DNA of 64,000 nucleotides. It comes from Uranotaenia lowii. Taxonomy: Eukaryota > Arthropoda > Insecta > Diptera > Culicidae. Within the stretch, counting starts at the first letter, position 1. Every line of letters starts with the position of its first letter. The position numbers and the translations under genes were made by a program. Location of the stretch: contig NC_073692.1 in the NCBI RefSeq assembly GCF_029784155.1, positions 70,134,012-70,198,011 on the forward strand. Direction: 5' to 3'. Of this stretch, positions 53,387 through 64,000 are shown in pieces. The notes beneath the pieces are model-generated. The model made no database searches, was not told where the DNA came from, and was given only the letters and a program-made list of their open reading frames with translations.

Positions 53387-55163
53387 CTTTACAAAAAGTA
53401 ACACTTGAAATTAACCCTTTTTGAGATGTCTAAGATTGCCGTTCCGCGACCTCCAAGTCCGATAAACGTTCAAAAATGCAAAAGCTCAATCCAAAGCAGT
53501 AAGTTATAATGACTGCCTTAGTGATGCAAAAATAAAGGAAGTGAAATTTTGTGCAGTCAAAAAAATTATCTAGAGATAAATTACAGCCGTCTATTAAAAC
53601 TTTAGTGAGGCATTTGTTTGAGCTCATATACGATTACGCTTTTTTGAGAACTGGGCACTTTGCATTTGAAATTTACACACTTTTTCTTGAAGATTTTTTG
53701 TTCCAGTTTGTACGTCTGTTCTCTGTGGTATAACTTCTAACAGTTCAAGTACGATATCTGCTATGTTTTTTTTCTAACGGAAACTATTTTCGAGGATATC
53801 CTCTTGTGAAATTCAATCGGTTGAGATTGGCTGTCTGTCACCCTAATGGTTGACGGTTGATCAGACATGAATAAAAACGCTCGAAGCCGGTGATGATGGT
53901 CTGTTGTCAGACGGTTTTGAAACGGAAGAAATTTATAATCCTCATCGCGTTGCTTCCTGGTTTGGCTTGGCTGTTCGATGTTTGATGTCTCCTCTGCTCC
54001 GGTGCTTTTATTCACCTTGTCGATGTTGTGTTTTTGCTGCTTTTTCTCTCAAAACTCTGTCGCAGGTCGGTAGTTTGGTGTTGTTTTGTTTGGGGCTGTA
54101 ACGACAAATGAAAAAAGCGGAAGTTTTGCTTGCTGCCCCCAAGGATGGATGGCCAATTCGAACGGATGGATGGATGAAATTGTCCGGATGTAAAATCATC
54201 GTCGAACGTTGAGGACGGAAGTGCTGGAGCATCGACTTGGAGGGGTGAATATGACCTTTCAAAATGGTGCTGTTGTCTGTGAACTATCGTAGTGGCAAAA
54301 CCGTATTGGCAGAAAATGTACAGGAAATGTTTTTTGGTGTGTTGGAATCTCTAGTTTCGCTGATGGGAAAGCTGCCGGTGCTAAATTTCCTATAGTGACT
54401 GGTGACCTTTTTCGCTGCTTTTGTGTATCAGAAGCATTAAGGGTTCTTTTAAAACTATTGACATTATTTTCTATGTTTAGTTTGTTCAGGGGAATGTGAA
54501 TGAGTTTTTGGAAAAGAGTTATAATTTATTTCTTTGGGATTTTAGGTCATCTATTAAATAATTCTATCATTTTGATTCATGATTTTAGTCACTGAATCGA
54601 TCTTTCAATCTAAAGGTGTAAATTGTTTACAGTGCTGTTGCCTTGTGAGAAGAATGGAATTCTATCAACTTTTATAAGAAATGCCTTTACCTCGTCGCTT
54701 AGCAGTGCAATCGTTTCGTTGATTTCTTCGAAAACTGGTTTGGTCTAACGAGTGCAGGTCAAAGACGAAAGAAAATAGTCTCTTAGTAAAAAAAAGCCAC
54801 TATTTATGCGTGTAGTTATAGGTTTTTCAACTCTAGAGCTGTTGAAATGGCAATTCAAACAATATTATGGGGGATTTTTTTTCTCAAAGTAGGAAATTAT
54901 TTTTCATAGTCAATAAATTTATACTTCAATTTTTTGAAAATATTCAATGGATGTACAATTGTACATTAAAAAAGCTGAAAGTCATTTATCTATATGAAAT
55001 TTAAACTTGCATTTGTAATTTTCATTGTTCCCAAAGTTGTTCTTTAAATTCTTTAGATTTAGTTTAACTGGAAAAACTCTTTTTGTACAGCTTAAACTTA
55101 ATTTTGAACCGAAGTAAGCGAAAATGTTTAAAACTGCTCGAACTGCCATCGATGGTTATGATC
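53387..55163. other. Noncoding region, partly low-AT
   Basis: 53800-54300 has more balanced composition, with GGATGGATGG words near 54142-54172 and short overlapping ORFs on both strands, none recognisable. It could be unique gene-flanking DNA. The rest is AT-rich. Confidence 0.4.
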
Positions 55164-55458
55164 GGTTAATCTAAGGTTGACAGATTACCCGGTTACATCT
55201 GGGTTTGTCCGGATATTTGAAACAAAATTTGGGAAACGTCCGGCCCGTAGTTTATCCGGATTTAATTGAAAAATGCCCGGATTTTGCCCGAATTTATTCA
55301 CTTTATTTGGCAAATCAAACCAAAATACAACAAATTGTGTTGTTAAAATTTTGTGTTTATGCCTCTTTAACGAAATTATTCGAGCGAGTTTTATGAAGAT
55401 TAACATGAAAGCTTTTTCAGAAACGTGCTGAAATAATTCTGGCAACCTTAGGTAAATC
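55164..55458. mobile_element. Short hAT-like MITE (279 bp)
   Basis: Ends TAAGGTTGACAGA (55172) and CTGGCAACCTTA (to 55450) are inverted with one mismatch. Flanks GGTTAATC and GGTAAATC are 8 bp with one mismatch. Interior words of the type GTCCGGATAT and TTATCCGGAT are common in mosquito short repeats. Confidence 0.6.
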
Positions 55459-57176
55459 GTGTACAAGGATTCTGTGTAGGTTATTGTAGATCCTAAAATG
55501 CTGCCTAATGTAAATTTTTTTCTAACAGTTATGAATCATTTGAACGTTTCTCATACCTTCTTAATTCATTCAAAATTTTTCATGATATCAAGGTTCCTTT
55601 AGTTGGTATGAGATGGAAGAACCAATCAAGAAAGTATTCAAGAAATGATCAATAAACAAATAAAGACTTTAGATTTGTCTGATGACTTCGACTAGTACAC
55701 ATTGCCCAAGTAACATTAAAAGTTTTATAGCAAGCTTTTAGACAAAGTTTAGGTTTTATAAGAAGCTCTAAGAGTCTTACAAAACAATCGGTGTTACTTG
55801 GGTGGTTTATTTAAATCTCAAATCATATTGGTTTATGGCGATCGTGTATCTCACTATCACGTTCTTCTGAATGGTATTTTTTCAAATTTATTCGAACTTT
55901 TTCTTCGGGAAACCAAAATTATACAACCATTGAAAAACAGAGACTTTTAGTTAATTTTGTAAACAAAACTTCGTCTGTTTAGACTGGCAAACTCAGCCAA
56001 GTTTTTGTATTGAAGATCGAAATGGTTTGAGGATGTAAACCATTTTGGCTTTGTGCACACTAAGAAAATAAAAAAAGATCACATAAAGTTACAAAGTTAA
56101 TTGTTTCGAAATTTTGTTGAAAACATGAAAAATTTATGAAGTGGAATATTAAATGACGATCAGTACATGAATTAAATTTTACCATCTACTGGAACTCTCT
56201 GGAGCCACTATAGCGATCTAGTGCCTTCACCAGTTTTCCAGATTTTGTACCTACTCTATTTTTTGATGAATTACACTGGGGAACAGCATTTTTGGTACTG
56301 GATTCGAATAATTTGTTCATTTTTTTCCCTCAGCTCTTGTAAAAAAAGCTATTAAAAAAAAACAAAATAAATATTCTACTTGAGATCCATCAATAGAACA
56401 AAATGTTTTCGTCAAATTTGTTTCTAAAATATCTGTAATGGATTTAAAAACTGTAGGTCAACCATCCCACTTCAATTTTTGAAAAACGTCTACAAAAGTG
56501 TTTTACTGAGCATCATCATTTGAAAAAACTTTTAATTCGAGTAAGTTTTTTAAAGATGCATTTCCTCGTTTCAAAATGCCAATCCGGGTCAAAATTCAAT
56601 GGCACTCAAATGTTCCATATTCCATATTCCAATTACACAACATTTCAATACAAGGTGAAAATCCGTTATTAAAAGTATTCTACAACCACCTCCGTTCCAA
56701 TTGGAGCAGGTTTTAGGTTTTTAGGTTAGGTTTAGGTTTTTTGATTCCGTTTAGTAAAAAGTCTATTCCAAACATACAAACAGATGCGCGAGCCTGTTTG
56801 ATATAGATTAAATTCGATTTTTTTTGGGGACAACAGACGAAACTAGAGCTTATAAAAAGTTAGAAAAATAGTTGCCGTTGACAGTTTTGCATAGAGCTAA
56901 AGCTTTTGTGCAAAATCCATCATTTTCGGAAAAAAAATTCGCCTCATGGTAGCTCATAGTATTTTACACGATGGAGCGCGTATCATCGATACGAATGTAT
57001 ATTTTTTTATTATGGTCAGTCTAAACTTAGGTTGACAGAGTTTTTCCAGAACTTTATCCAAAAACCTGACAATATTCAGGCATTTGATTTCAAATTTGGC
57101 ATCTGAAAATCCGACCAATTCTCGGGAAAGTTTGTCCAAAACAAGCAATAATTTAATTAAAAATCAAGAAGAAATA
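55459..57176. other. AT-rich noncoding region with a T-family start
   Basis: The T-family terminal ACACTGGGGAACAGCATTTT occurs at ~56274. A second AGGTTGACAGAG start like the 55172 element is at ~57031. No gene. Confidence 0.5.
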
Positions 57177-59451
57177 CCGTGAACTGGGGGAACTTTGATC
57201 ACCGGGTTAACATTTATCAATATGAAATTTTTACAGATAATCATCACTAACTAAATCTGAAGTTGAAATATCTGAATACTGATTTCTACGTTTGAAAGCT
57301 TATAAATTGAGTTTCAAATACTCTAAATTTGGTTTGTAGTTGGAGATTTTTTTTTTATATTACTTGAAATGTAGATTTAACGTTTTAAAATATCTGTTTT
57401 TTCGAAGACTTACAAAAAAACAGCTCTATTTTTTCTATGAGAAAGCCTGTATAGAACGAATGACTAAAAACCCCATCAAATGGTTAAGTTTTAATAATAA
57501 AAGAACATAGAAACAGTGAGAGAACCTAGGGACTTAAATGATGGTAAAACTTCATTTGTTTTTGAGGTAAAAAAATATTGAGAAATGTTCATTATTTTTG
57601 CCCCTAAATGTGTGCATCAACATTGTCCATGTTTTGAGTGAATTATCAGGGTTGCTATCGAATCGGAAAAACCGGGAAAAACTTTGGAATTTCATCACGT
57701 CACCGGGAAACCGGGAAAAAACAGGGAATTTTGGCACCACACCGGGAAAATTGACATTTTTGAGATTTTTTCAATAAGTTTGAAAAATGTTTTTAGAATT
57801 ATTTTAAAATTTAAGAGTATTTTTGAGTCTCGATATAATTCATCTCATAAACGCTTATTTTCGTTCATTTGTAAACTAAGCGTTTATGTTATCACTTTTT
57901 TAACTGATTGCGGAGAAATATGAGTTATCTCATTTTTTCGCTCTCCGCAAGTGTGCTACACTTACAAGCATAACTCAAATGATATTAATTTGATAATGAA
58001 ACTATTATCGACAAAACTAAACACAAAACTGAACTTTTTTTCTCTCTTAAAGAAGTTTCTAACTTGACCAGGTTCTCTTTTATAGAGGGTCAGCAACATA
58101 CAAATGAATTAAAGTGACCTAGAAATTCAAATATTCAATATGTATTTGATAAAAATCCACCTGACACCAGTTCGAAGTTTTCCGAGTATCTAAGTTTCAA
58201 TGTGGTACAAAAGTGTTATTTTCTCTAATTTCCTTGGTCTAGTCAGGAAAACGACTCTAGCTCTCACTTGAAGAGTTATTGTGTTTTGCAAATCTTGAGA
58301 CTTATTGTTTTCTCTCACTATAGAGGTTTCTCGCAAAAATTATTCCGTGTTCGATATACATATTTCATAAAATTATTTTATGCAAAAAGCAAATAATTTG
58401 GCAGCGTGAGACGTTTTTAAGCAAAGTGACAACTCTTTTTCATCAGAAAAAAATTGATTTTTCAATGTTATTGTTGTTGTGTATTTCGTTAGAATTGGCC
58501 TGAGGAAAGAAGCATTATATCGCAAGTGTTAAGTCTTAATTCATTCTACATTAAGCTGTTGCTTAAAGTTTCCGAAATCTAAGGTCTTAACCCTGATAAA
58601 AATAATATCTTACACTCAAACAATTAAACCTCAGCCCTGTTTTATACACGGTTTCTATATTTTCACGTATTTTTAGTTCAAATGACTATTTGTTTAAAAA
58701 AAAACATTTTTTCAAAACATATCTTTGGATTTGAAGAAAAAAATATAACTAGATTTAAAAAAAAACTGATCTGAACTTAAAATCTGATGATTTTAAGTTT
58801 TGCAAGACAAATCCCCATTCAAGTTGATTTTAAAGTATGTTTCGATGTATTGTTAAAATATTTCTAAATAAATTATACTTTTTTTTCTGGAACTCTATAG
58901 AAACTCTAGAAAATTTATATTGGCTGAAGTTTTAAGATCAATTAAACCGGACTTTTTTTTTGCAAAATTGTTGAAATTGTGGAGCAAAACAACGAAGAGA
59001 TGCCCAATTCGTTAGATTTGTTTTAAAAAAATCATGAAAACCTGTAAATTTGAAACGAAAAGATTACGTGTTACAAGACACCGAAGAGTTTGCCATGATT
59101 TCTAATCGGTTAACATGTTTTGGGATACAATTATTGAAAATTTGATATATTGATTTTATTTTATTCACCATGATTTTAAATCAAAAACGAGTATAATAAA
59201 TACCGGAAAACTCATCATTTATAACCGGGAAAAAACCTGGGAAAACCCGGGAAAAGCTTTGGAATTTCCAAACAAAAAATCGCTAGCAACCCTGAGAATT
59301 TGATTTTGAAAGAAAACGTTGAAAAATTCAATTGAATCCAAACAAAAAATTACTGTTACTGATGTTTTAGGCTTTCTGAGCTAATTGGAATCCATACAAT
59401 AGTTCTTAAGATGTTGACATATTTTAAAACCATAGTGATCAAAGTTACCCC
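57177..59451. mobile_element. Possible TA-type element with GGGGGAACTTTGATCACC end motif (E4, boundaries partial)
   Basis: Left: TA then CCGTGAACTGGGGGAACTTT (57177). An inverted motif GTGATCAAAGTTACCCC lies at 59435-59451. No clean right terminus was found. It surrounds the hAT-like element below. The design resembles E1-E3. Confidence 0.35.
57647..59294. mobile_element. CAGGGTTGCTA-ended element with subterminal ACCGGGAAA repeats
   Basis: Ends CAGGGTTGCTATCGA and TCGCTAGCAACCCTG are inverted with one mismatch. Near both ends are several (A)CCGGGAAA copies (57670-57750 and 59225-59255), plus CTTTGGAATTTC in both subterminal regions (inverted context not preserved). CAGGG ends suggest hAT. 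Flanks TGAATTAT and AGAATTTG do not match well as an 8-bp duplication. No transposase ORF. Confidence 0.6.
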
Positions 59452-60333
59452 AAAAATGAAATCTGGTTTTGTAACAAACATTTAGTTATAGCCACTAATG
59501 TCGTTTGAATATTCTGCTATCAAAAATTATGCTTTATACTCCTTACCTCAGTAAGTATTTTAAACTGTTTAAGTGTTACAAAAAAAAACCAATCCCTTTT
59601 CAAAATATTGGAAAAAAACTAAAAAAAGGATCAGTTATCAGTGAAACACATCAGCATTTTTTTTTTCGTAAAAATTTTGCTGTCAATATTATAATACCTC
59701 AATTTGGGTTTTTTTTGTTCGAATTTTTGTTCGATTTTTTGCAAATGAAGTAAATAAATCCTGGCATAATCCAGGCTATTTTAATCGCACAACTGAGCCG
59801 GGCTTGACTTTTCCCAAATTTTGTAGCAAATATCTGTGCAAGTCTGGATTAATCCGTGCAATCTGGCTAGCTTATTCTAAACCATTGCCTAGGTAACACT
59901 GTTTTTAAGATCTGAATCGAATGTAAAGGAGGGAAGTTTCAGGAAAAACTATTCGCCATTCAGATAAATTTGGTCAAATAACATCAATTTGAATGATATT
60001 TTAGAAAAGAATAACACCTTTCTGGCTTTTTAAGATATTTGTTGTCAAAGAATGAAGACATTTTTGTCAATCGATGTAAAAGGAAAACTCAGAGTACTTT
60101 CTTTCTTTCTTGCTTTAGTTTTGCAATTTCAATAAAATATAGATCTATAAGTATCCAATTTTTAGAACTTCGAGTATCAGATGTGTGTGTATTTATTCGT
60201 TTCTATTTATATTTTTCGGACATTCTATCTGTGGATAGTTTTGGAAATAAAGTAAAGTTCTTACAAAAAAGCATAGCTTTTAATGATAAGTTCAACAAAA
60301 GAGAAACTTTTTTTCTTTTCAGGATTGGTACGG
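59452..60333. other. AT-rich noncoding region
   Basis: Nothing supported. A 131-codon stop-free stretch at 60039-60434 is AT-driven and runs into the foldback arm. Confidence 0.4.
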
Positions 60334-62006
60334 TGCACACAGGAGAAATCGTTACAAAAATTGTTTACGCCAAAACAAACGTTTTAGATCTAAAGTGTCT
60401 TCAGGACATTTTACCTTCATTACAAGTACTTTAAAATGAGCTTTTAATAAAAGTGATTGAATCGCCTAGTTTTTGGATTGTAAAAAGTGTAGTAATTTTC
60501 TTGAAGACATCAATATCGTAGAAGCTAACTTAGAAAAGTTCAAAAATTTTTTTTTTTAATTTTAAGTTTTTCATCGATATTTTGCCAGACAGAGCTTATA
60601 AATGCAAGGTATGTTTGAAAGAGTTTTAAGGCACTTAAAATGGAACAATTTTGCAGAACATTAATTGTAACAATATTTAGACTGAAACGAGATACATTCA
60701 ATAAACTAAAAAAAATAGCTGTTTTCAAACAACTGTATCTTCCTAGCTCGGAAAAATTCGGTTAATATTTTGATTGCATTATAGTCAGGCTGATTTTACG
60801 TTTATAAAAATTTATAGATTTGAACGTTAAAACGTTTTCTTTGAAGATTTATGATTGATTTAAGTTAGTGATTTTCAATGGTTTTAGGGCAAATTTCAAG
60901 TTTACTTTAAAATGATCTTTTTCGTTCATAACAAATGGATTTAAACTGCTCTATTTATAAAAATAAATTCAACATTTGAGTTGGGCAAATTAAGAGTACA
61001 AATTTATTTACATATTTTTTTCAGATAAAAGAAAATGTGAAATTATTGTAATGAGAATAAACGAATAAGAATATTTAGTAACAAACGGAAAGATAAAAAA
61101 TAAAAACAATGCTCGATATTTGAAATTCTATCTTTGGCCGTTCAGATGTCCTTTTCTGTTGAGATTAAACAAAGTAATACGCGTGCGAGAGAAGGATGTG
61201 GATAAAGTTTGACCCAAACAAAACGATTGCTTATTGCCAGTTAGTTTAAATCAGTCATAAAGCTTCAAAAAACAAAACAGTTTAACGTTGAAATCGTTGT
61301 TTTTTTAATTATAAAAGTAAAATCTGCCTGATTATAATGCAACCAAAACATTAACCGAACTCACCCGTACTAGGAAGATACAGTTGTTTGAAAACAGTTT
61401 TTCATAGTTTTTTGAATATCATCCGTATTCTCGTTTTCGATCGAATGACATTCGTTCGATAGTTTTGCAATTTTGTATTCTTGTTTTCCTTCAAATAAGA
61501 CAAGAATAGTTTTTCCGAATTCGACCGAAAGTATCCATTTGAACAAACGACAAATACGCCGTAAACAAGAATAAGGATGCATATCTCGTTTCAGTCTTGA
61601 TATTTTTTTAAGTATTTTAAGTGACTTAAAACTCTTGGTATGTTAACTTGCATGTATAAGCTCTGTCTAAAAAAATAACGTTGAAAAACTGAAAATTTTG
61701 AAAAAAAAAATTAATTTCGAACCTTTCTTACTTTTTATGGTTAGTTTCTACGATGATGACATCTTCAACAAAATTACTACACTTTTTACAACCCAAAAAC
61801 TTGCTGAAAACATTACAGCTTTTAAATGGGAATTTTATTAAAATATTTTTTCTATCTCACTACAAGGTGATTTAATCACTCTTATCAAAAGCTCATTTTG
61901 AAGTTCTTGTAATGTTAATAAAATGTCCTGAAGACACTAGGTCTAAAACGCTTTGTTTTGTCGTAAATAATTTTGATCACCATTTTGCATCGTTTTCCCC
62001 TGTGTC
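60334..62006. mobile_element. T-family foldback (~480-bp arms)
   Basis: The left arm from ~60334 (..ACACAGGAGAAATCGTTAC.., TGTCTTCAGGACATTTTA, CAACTGTATCTTCCTAG) pairs with the right arm ending ~62006 (..TAAAATGTCCTGAAGACAC.., CCCCTGTGTCC). The right arm carries an extra ~220 bp at ~61395-61600. The centre ~60815-61305 is unpaired AT-rich DNA. The terminal word is shared with 50354 and 56274. Confidence 0.7.
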
Positions 62007-63180
62007 CGCTGTATGAATTTATTTATAAAAACCGGTAAGTGGTGGCTCCAGAGAGTGCATACATCTTCTAATATATAAAGATGAGTTGGACTATATATGT
62101 TTGTATGCACCTTATACAAATCCACACCGCTTAACCGATCAGCCTGAAATTTGGCACAGTTATGTGTTTGGACCATGGTAAGGTTTTAGTAATAGTTTTG
62201 AGCCCCTCCCACCTGAGAAAAGGGACCTTCCCATACAACTTTCGTTTTTATTCACACAAACCAAAAGTCATGGCACCCATTTTGCCAACCGATTTTCGTT
62301 TCCCTTGGCGGGTTTGTTTTCACCATCACCAAGGGATGGGCATTAGAAACGCAAATGACCATCCAGAGTTCACGTGTACTGGATAGCTAATCAAAGCCTG
62401 CTGATGATAAAAAAATTCATTGCGAAATTTTTGGCGGGCTTTTTTCTTTCTACTGTTCGTAGCACGGGTCACAAGCACGTGGTTCTTGGATGAAATAATG
62501 AGCCTACATTATGGATGAAAAAATACCACTTGCATGTTACGAATATATTGATGAAAACAGTGGTTTTCAAAGTGGTGCTTACTGCTCCTGGAGGGTATTG
62601 AGAGTCTACAAAAATACGCAGTATGTAATGTCAATGCAATGATTCATCTTCATAATTAATTGACTTCTTCTGCTGAATAGCTATTTGGACGGAATGCTGA
62701 AAACTAATGACCGTTTTTTTTTTATAAATTTCAGCTTCTAAAAACCAACCATTTTCATATTATTGGAAACCCTCATAGAGAAAGAAAAAGTTTTCGAATT
62801 CAGAGTTATAAGCTGAAGACTGCGAATTCATAGCTTTGATAGCCGTAAAGGAATGTATATGGGGGGTAAAAAAATTGTACATGCATTATCTGAAAAAAAA
62901 AACTAATCCAACGCATGAAACTTTCTGTAATAAAATCTGAGGTTTATGATTTATACCATTCAATTTCTTTAGTAAAAATTCATTAAAAAAAACCTAAATC
63001 GAATGATACCTAAGAGATGTTAAATTGTCAACTCTTCAAGTCTTTTCAATAATGAATGGGATAATTGTGTCCAAGAATAGACAAATTAAAATAGATATCA
63101 GATTTTGCATACCATCATAAAATGAAATCTTATGTTTTGAATTTGTCTTGGTACACCTTCACACCTGAACATGATCACAT
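62007..63180. repeat. Dispersed-repeat end and AT-rich noncoding
   Basis: 62075-62165 (ATATATAAAGATGAGTTGGA, then CCACACCGCTTAACCGATCA and GCCTGAAATTTGGCACAG) is of a type common at ends of insect dispersed repeats. CCCCTCCCACCTGAGAAAAG follows, as in S units. Otherwise nothing. Confidence 0.5.
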
Positions 63181-63359
63181 TTTCAAAGGTAATGGGAAGT
63201 TTTAGAGAAACATGAAGTGCGCACAAGCGGAAATTGCGAGTTCAAGTTCTTTACGGTGAGCCATTGAATGTTTTTTGAGAAATTTATTATATTTACGGCT
63301 TATGTTCTCACTTTCTTTGATATCTCATGTTTCTCTAATATTTCCCATCACCTTTGAAA
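63181..63359. mobile_element. 179-bp foldback MITE
   Basis: Left TTTCAAAGGTAATGGGAAGT..GAGAAACATGA and right TCATGTTTCTC..TTCCCATCACCTTTGAAA form 35-bp inverted arms with three mismatches. No ORF. Confidence 0.75.
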
Positions 63360-63780
63360 GTTATAAAATGAACGATTTGGGTTCCTAGATGATTTGTGTT
63401 TGATAACTTCAAAAAACTTTTAGTGGATCTTCCAACATTCAGGAAAAAGTATCAAAAAACAGTGTGAAATTAAACTGCGAAAAAAAGAACACATACGATT
63501 GGAGACATTCAAAGTGAGTCTTCAACAAGGTTCAGAAGTCTATTTAGAAATTTCTAAGTAAATCAAACGTGAATATACTATTGTACGGGGAGATCATCTA
63601 TCTTGAAATGTAGTATAAACTCCAGTAGAGATTTTCATTAGATGGGAAAGGGGAAAGATAAAAAAAAAAAAAAAACAGTCTTGATATTTGAAGATTAAAA
63701 ATAAGGCCAAATCTATTAAATCTCCATAAAAAAGGGTGGGTTATCATGTTTTTCGTGATAGGATGAATAAGCATACATAG
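63360..63780. other. AT-rich noncoding region
   Basis: A-run near 63659-63675. Nothing else seen. Confidence 0.4.
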
Positions 63781-63785
63781 GCCAG

Positions 63786-63940
63786 CAGATCGTGGCCTAG
63801 ATGATAGCATCCTTGTCTTCTAAGCCAACGTTCATGAGATCGAATCCCGGTCGTGACATAACCTGGCACACATAGTATGATGAAGGTTGGCGGTTTTAGC
63901 ATTAGTGAAATGCTAGCCGTGTATACCTTGGAATTGTACG
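63786..63940 (+). ncRNA. tRNA-derived SINE
   Basis: GATCGTGGCCTAGATGATAG is A-box-like and ATGAGATCGAATCCCGGTCG is B-box-like, ~35 nt apart. A non-tRNA body follows (TGGCGGTTTTAGCATTAGTG). The T-arm is convincing while an acceptor stem is not, as expected for a SINE. Confidence 0.6.
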
Positions 63941-64000
63941 CCCCTATGATGCAGCACATGCATGTGGATGGATCTTTTCAAGGGAACTTAGATTGCACTT

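Noticed and set aside
56706..56745. Telomere-like TTTAGG/TTAGG words
   Set aside because: Irregular and very short. Diptera lack canonical TTAGG telomeres, and it sits in interior repeat DNA.

Overview
The window reads as nuclear DNA of a mosquito or closely related fly. It is AT-rich, has two intronless insect chemosensory (ionotropic receptor, IR) genes, and is otherwise packed with insect-type transposable elements: ITmDD37E-like and other Tc1/mariner remnants, Jockey/Loa-like non-LTR fragments, hAT and TTAA elements, tRNA-derived SINE heads and a Penelope-like fragment. Species assignment is inference. Apart from the two IR genes I find no intact protein-coding gene. There is no bacterial or viral gene set, no CRISPR array and no rRNA. 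A run of exactly 500 N (47675-48174) is an assembly gap.

Layout. 0-2.3 kb: tail of a non-LTR retrotransposon, a short 9-bp satellite array and an inverted dispersed repeat (called S here). 2.3-10.7 kb: two paralogous minus-strand IR genes, each 615 codons, separated by a TTAA-flanked MITE and a 2.4-kb array of TTTTTGTCA. 11-28 kb: a deep stack of nested elements. It includes a 9.4-kb TA-flanked unit with ~660-bp inverted ends that carries a ~3.4-kb tandem duplication and four arrays of a 13-bp repeat. It also includes an IR/DR-type element with seven copies of GATCTTGAGCGGAAC, and an S copy broken by a mariner-like element that is itself broken by a poly-A retroposon. 28-31 kb: decayed ITmDD37E transposase and SINE. 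31.8-33.3 kb: two further TTTTTGTCA arrays flanking a complete-looking heat-shock promoter. 34.9-38 kb: decayed transposase, then a non-LTR element interrupted by a solo LTR interrupted by a TTAA MITE. 38-64 kb: AT-rich noncoding DNA with many MITEs and foldbacks, a hAT element, and a palindrome with hammerhead-ribozyme-like cores.

Main candidate for something new: at 32467-32664 there are four heat-shock elements, a TATA box and an initiator with textbook spacing. The sequence downstream is not an Hsp gene. It is a short leader with a 10-codon ORF, followed by 33 homogeneous copies of the 9-bp satellite and then a poly-A signal. The organisation resembles Drosophila hsr-omega and human satellite III, and suggests a heat-inducible satellite lncRNA. 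Expression is not shown by the sequence.

Second candidate: at least three TA-flanked non-autonomous elements (21.0-23.1, 39.2-41.8 and 49.2-50.1 kb) share no motif sequence but share one design. Each has a short inverted end beginning G-rich, and the end motif is repeated internally, with copies repeatedly spaced 22 bp apart.
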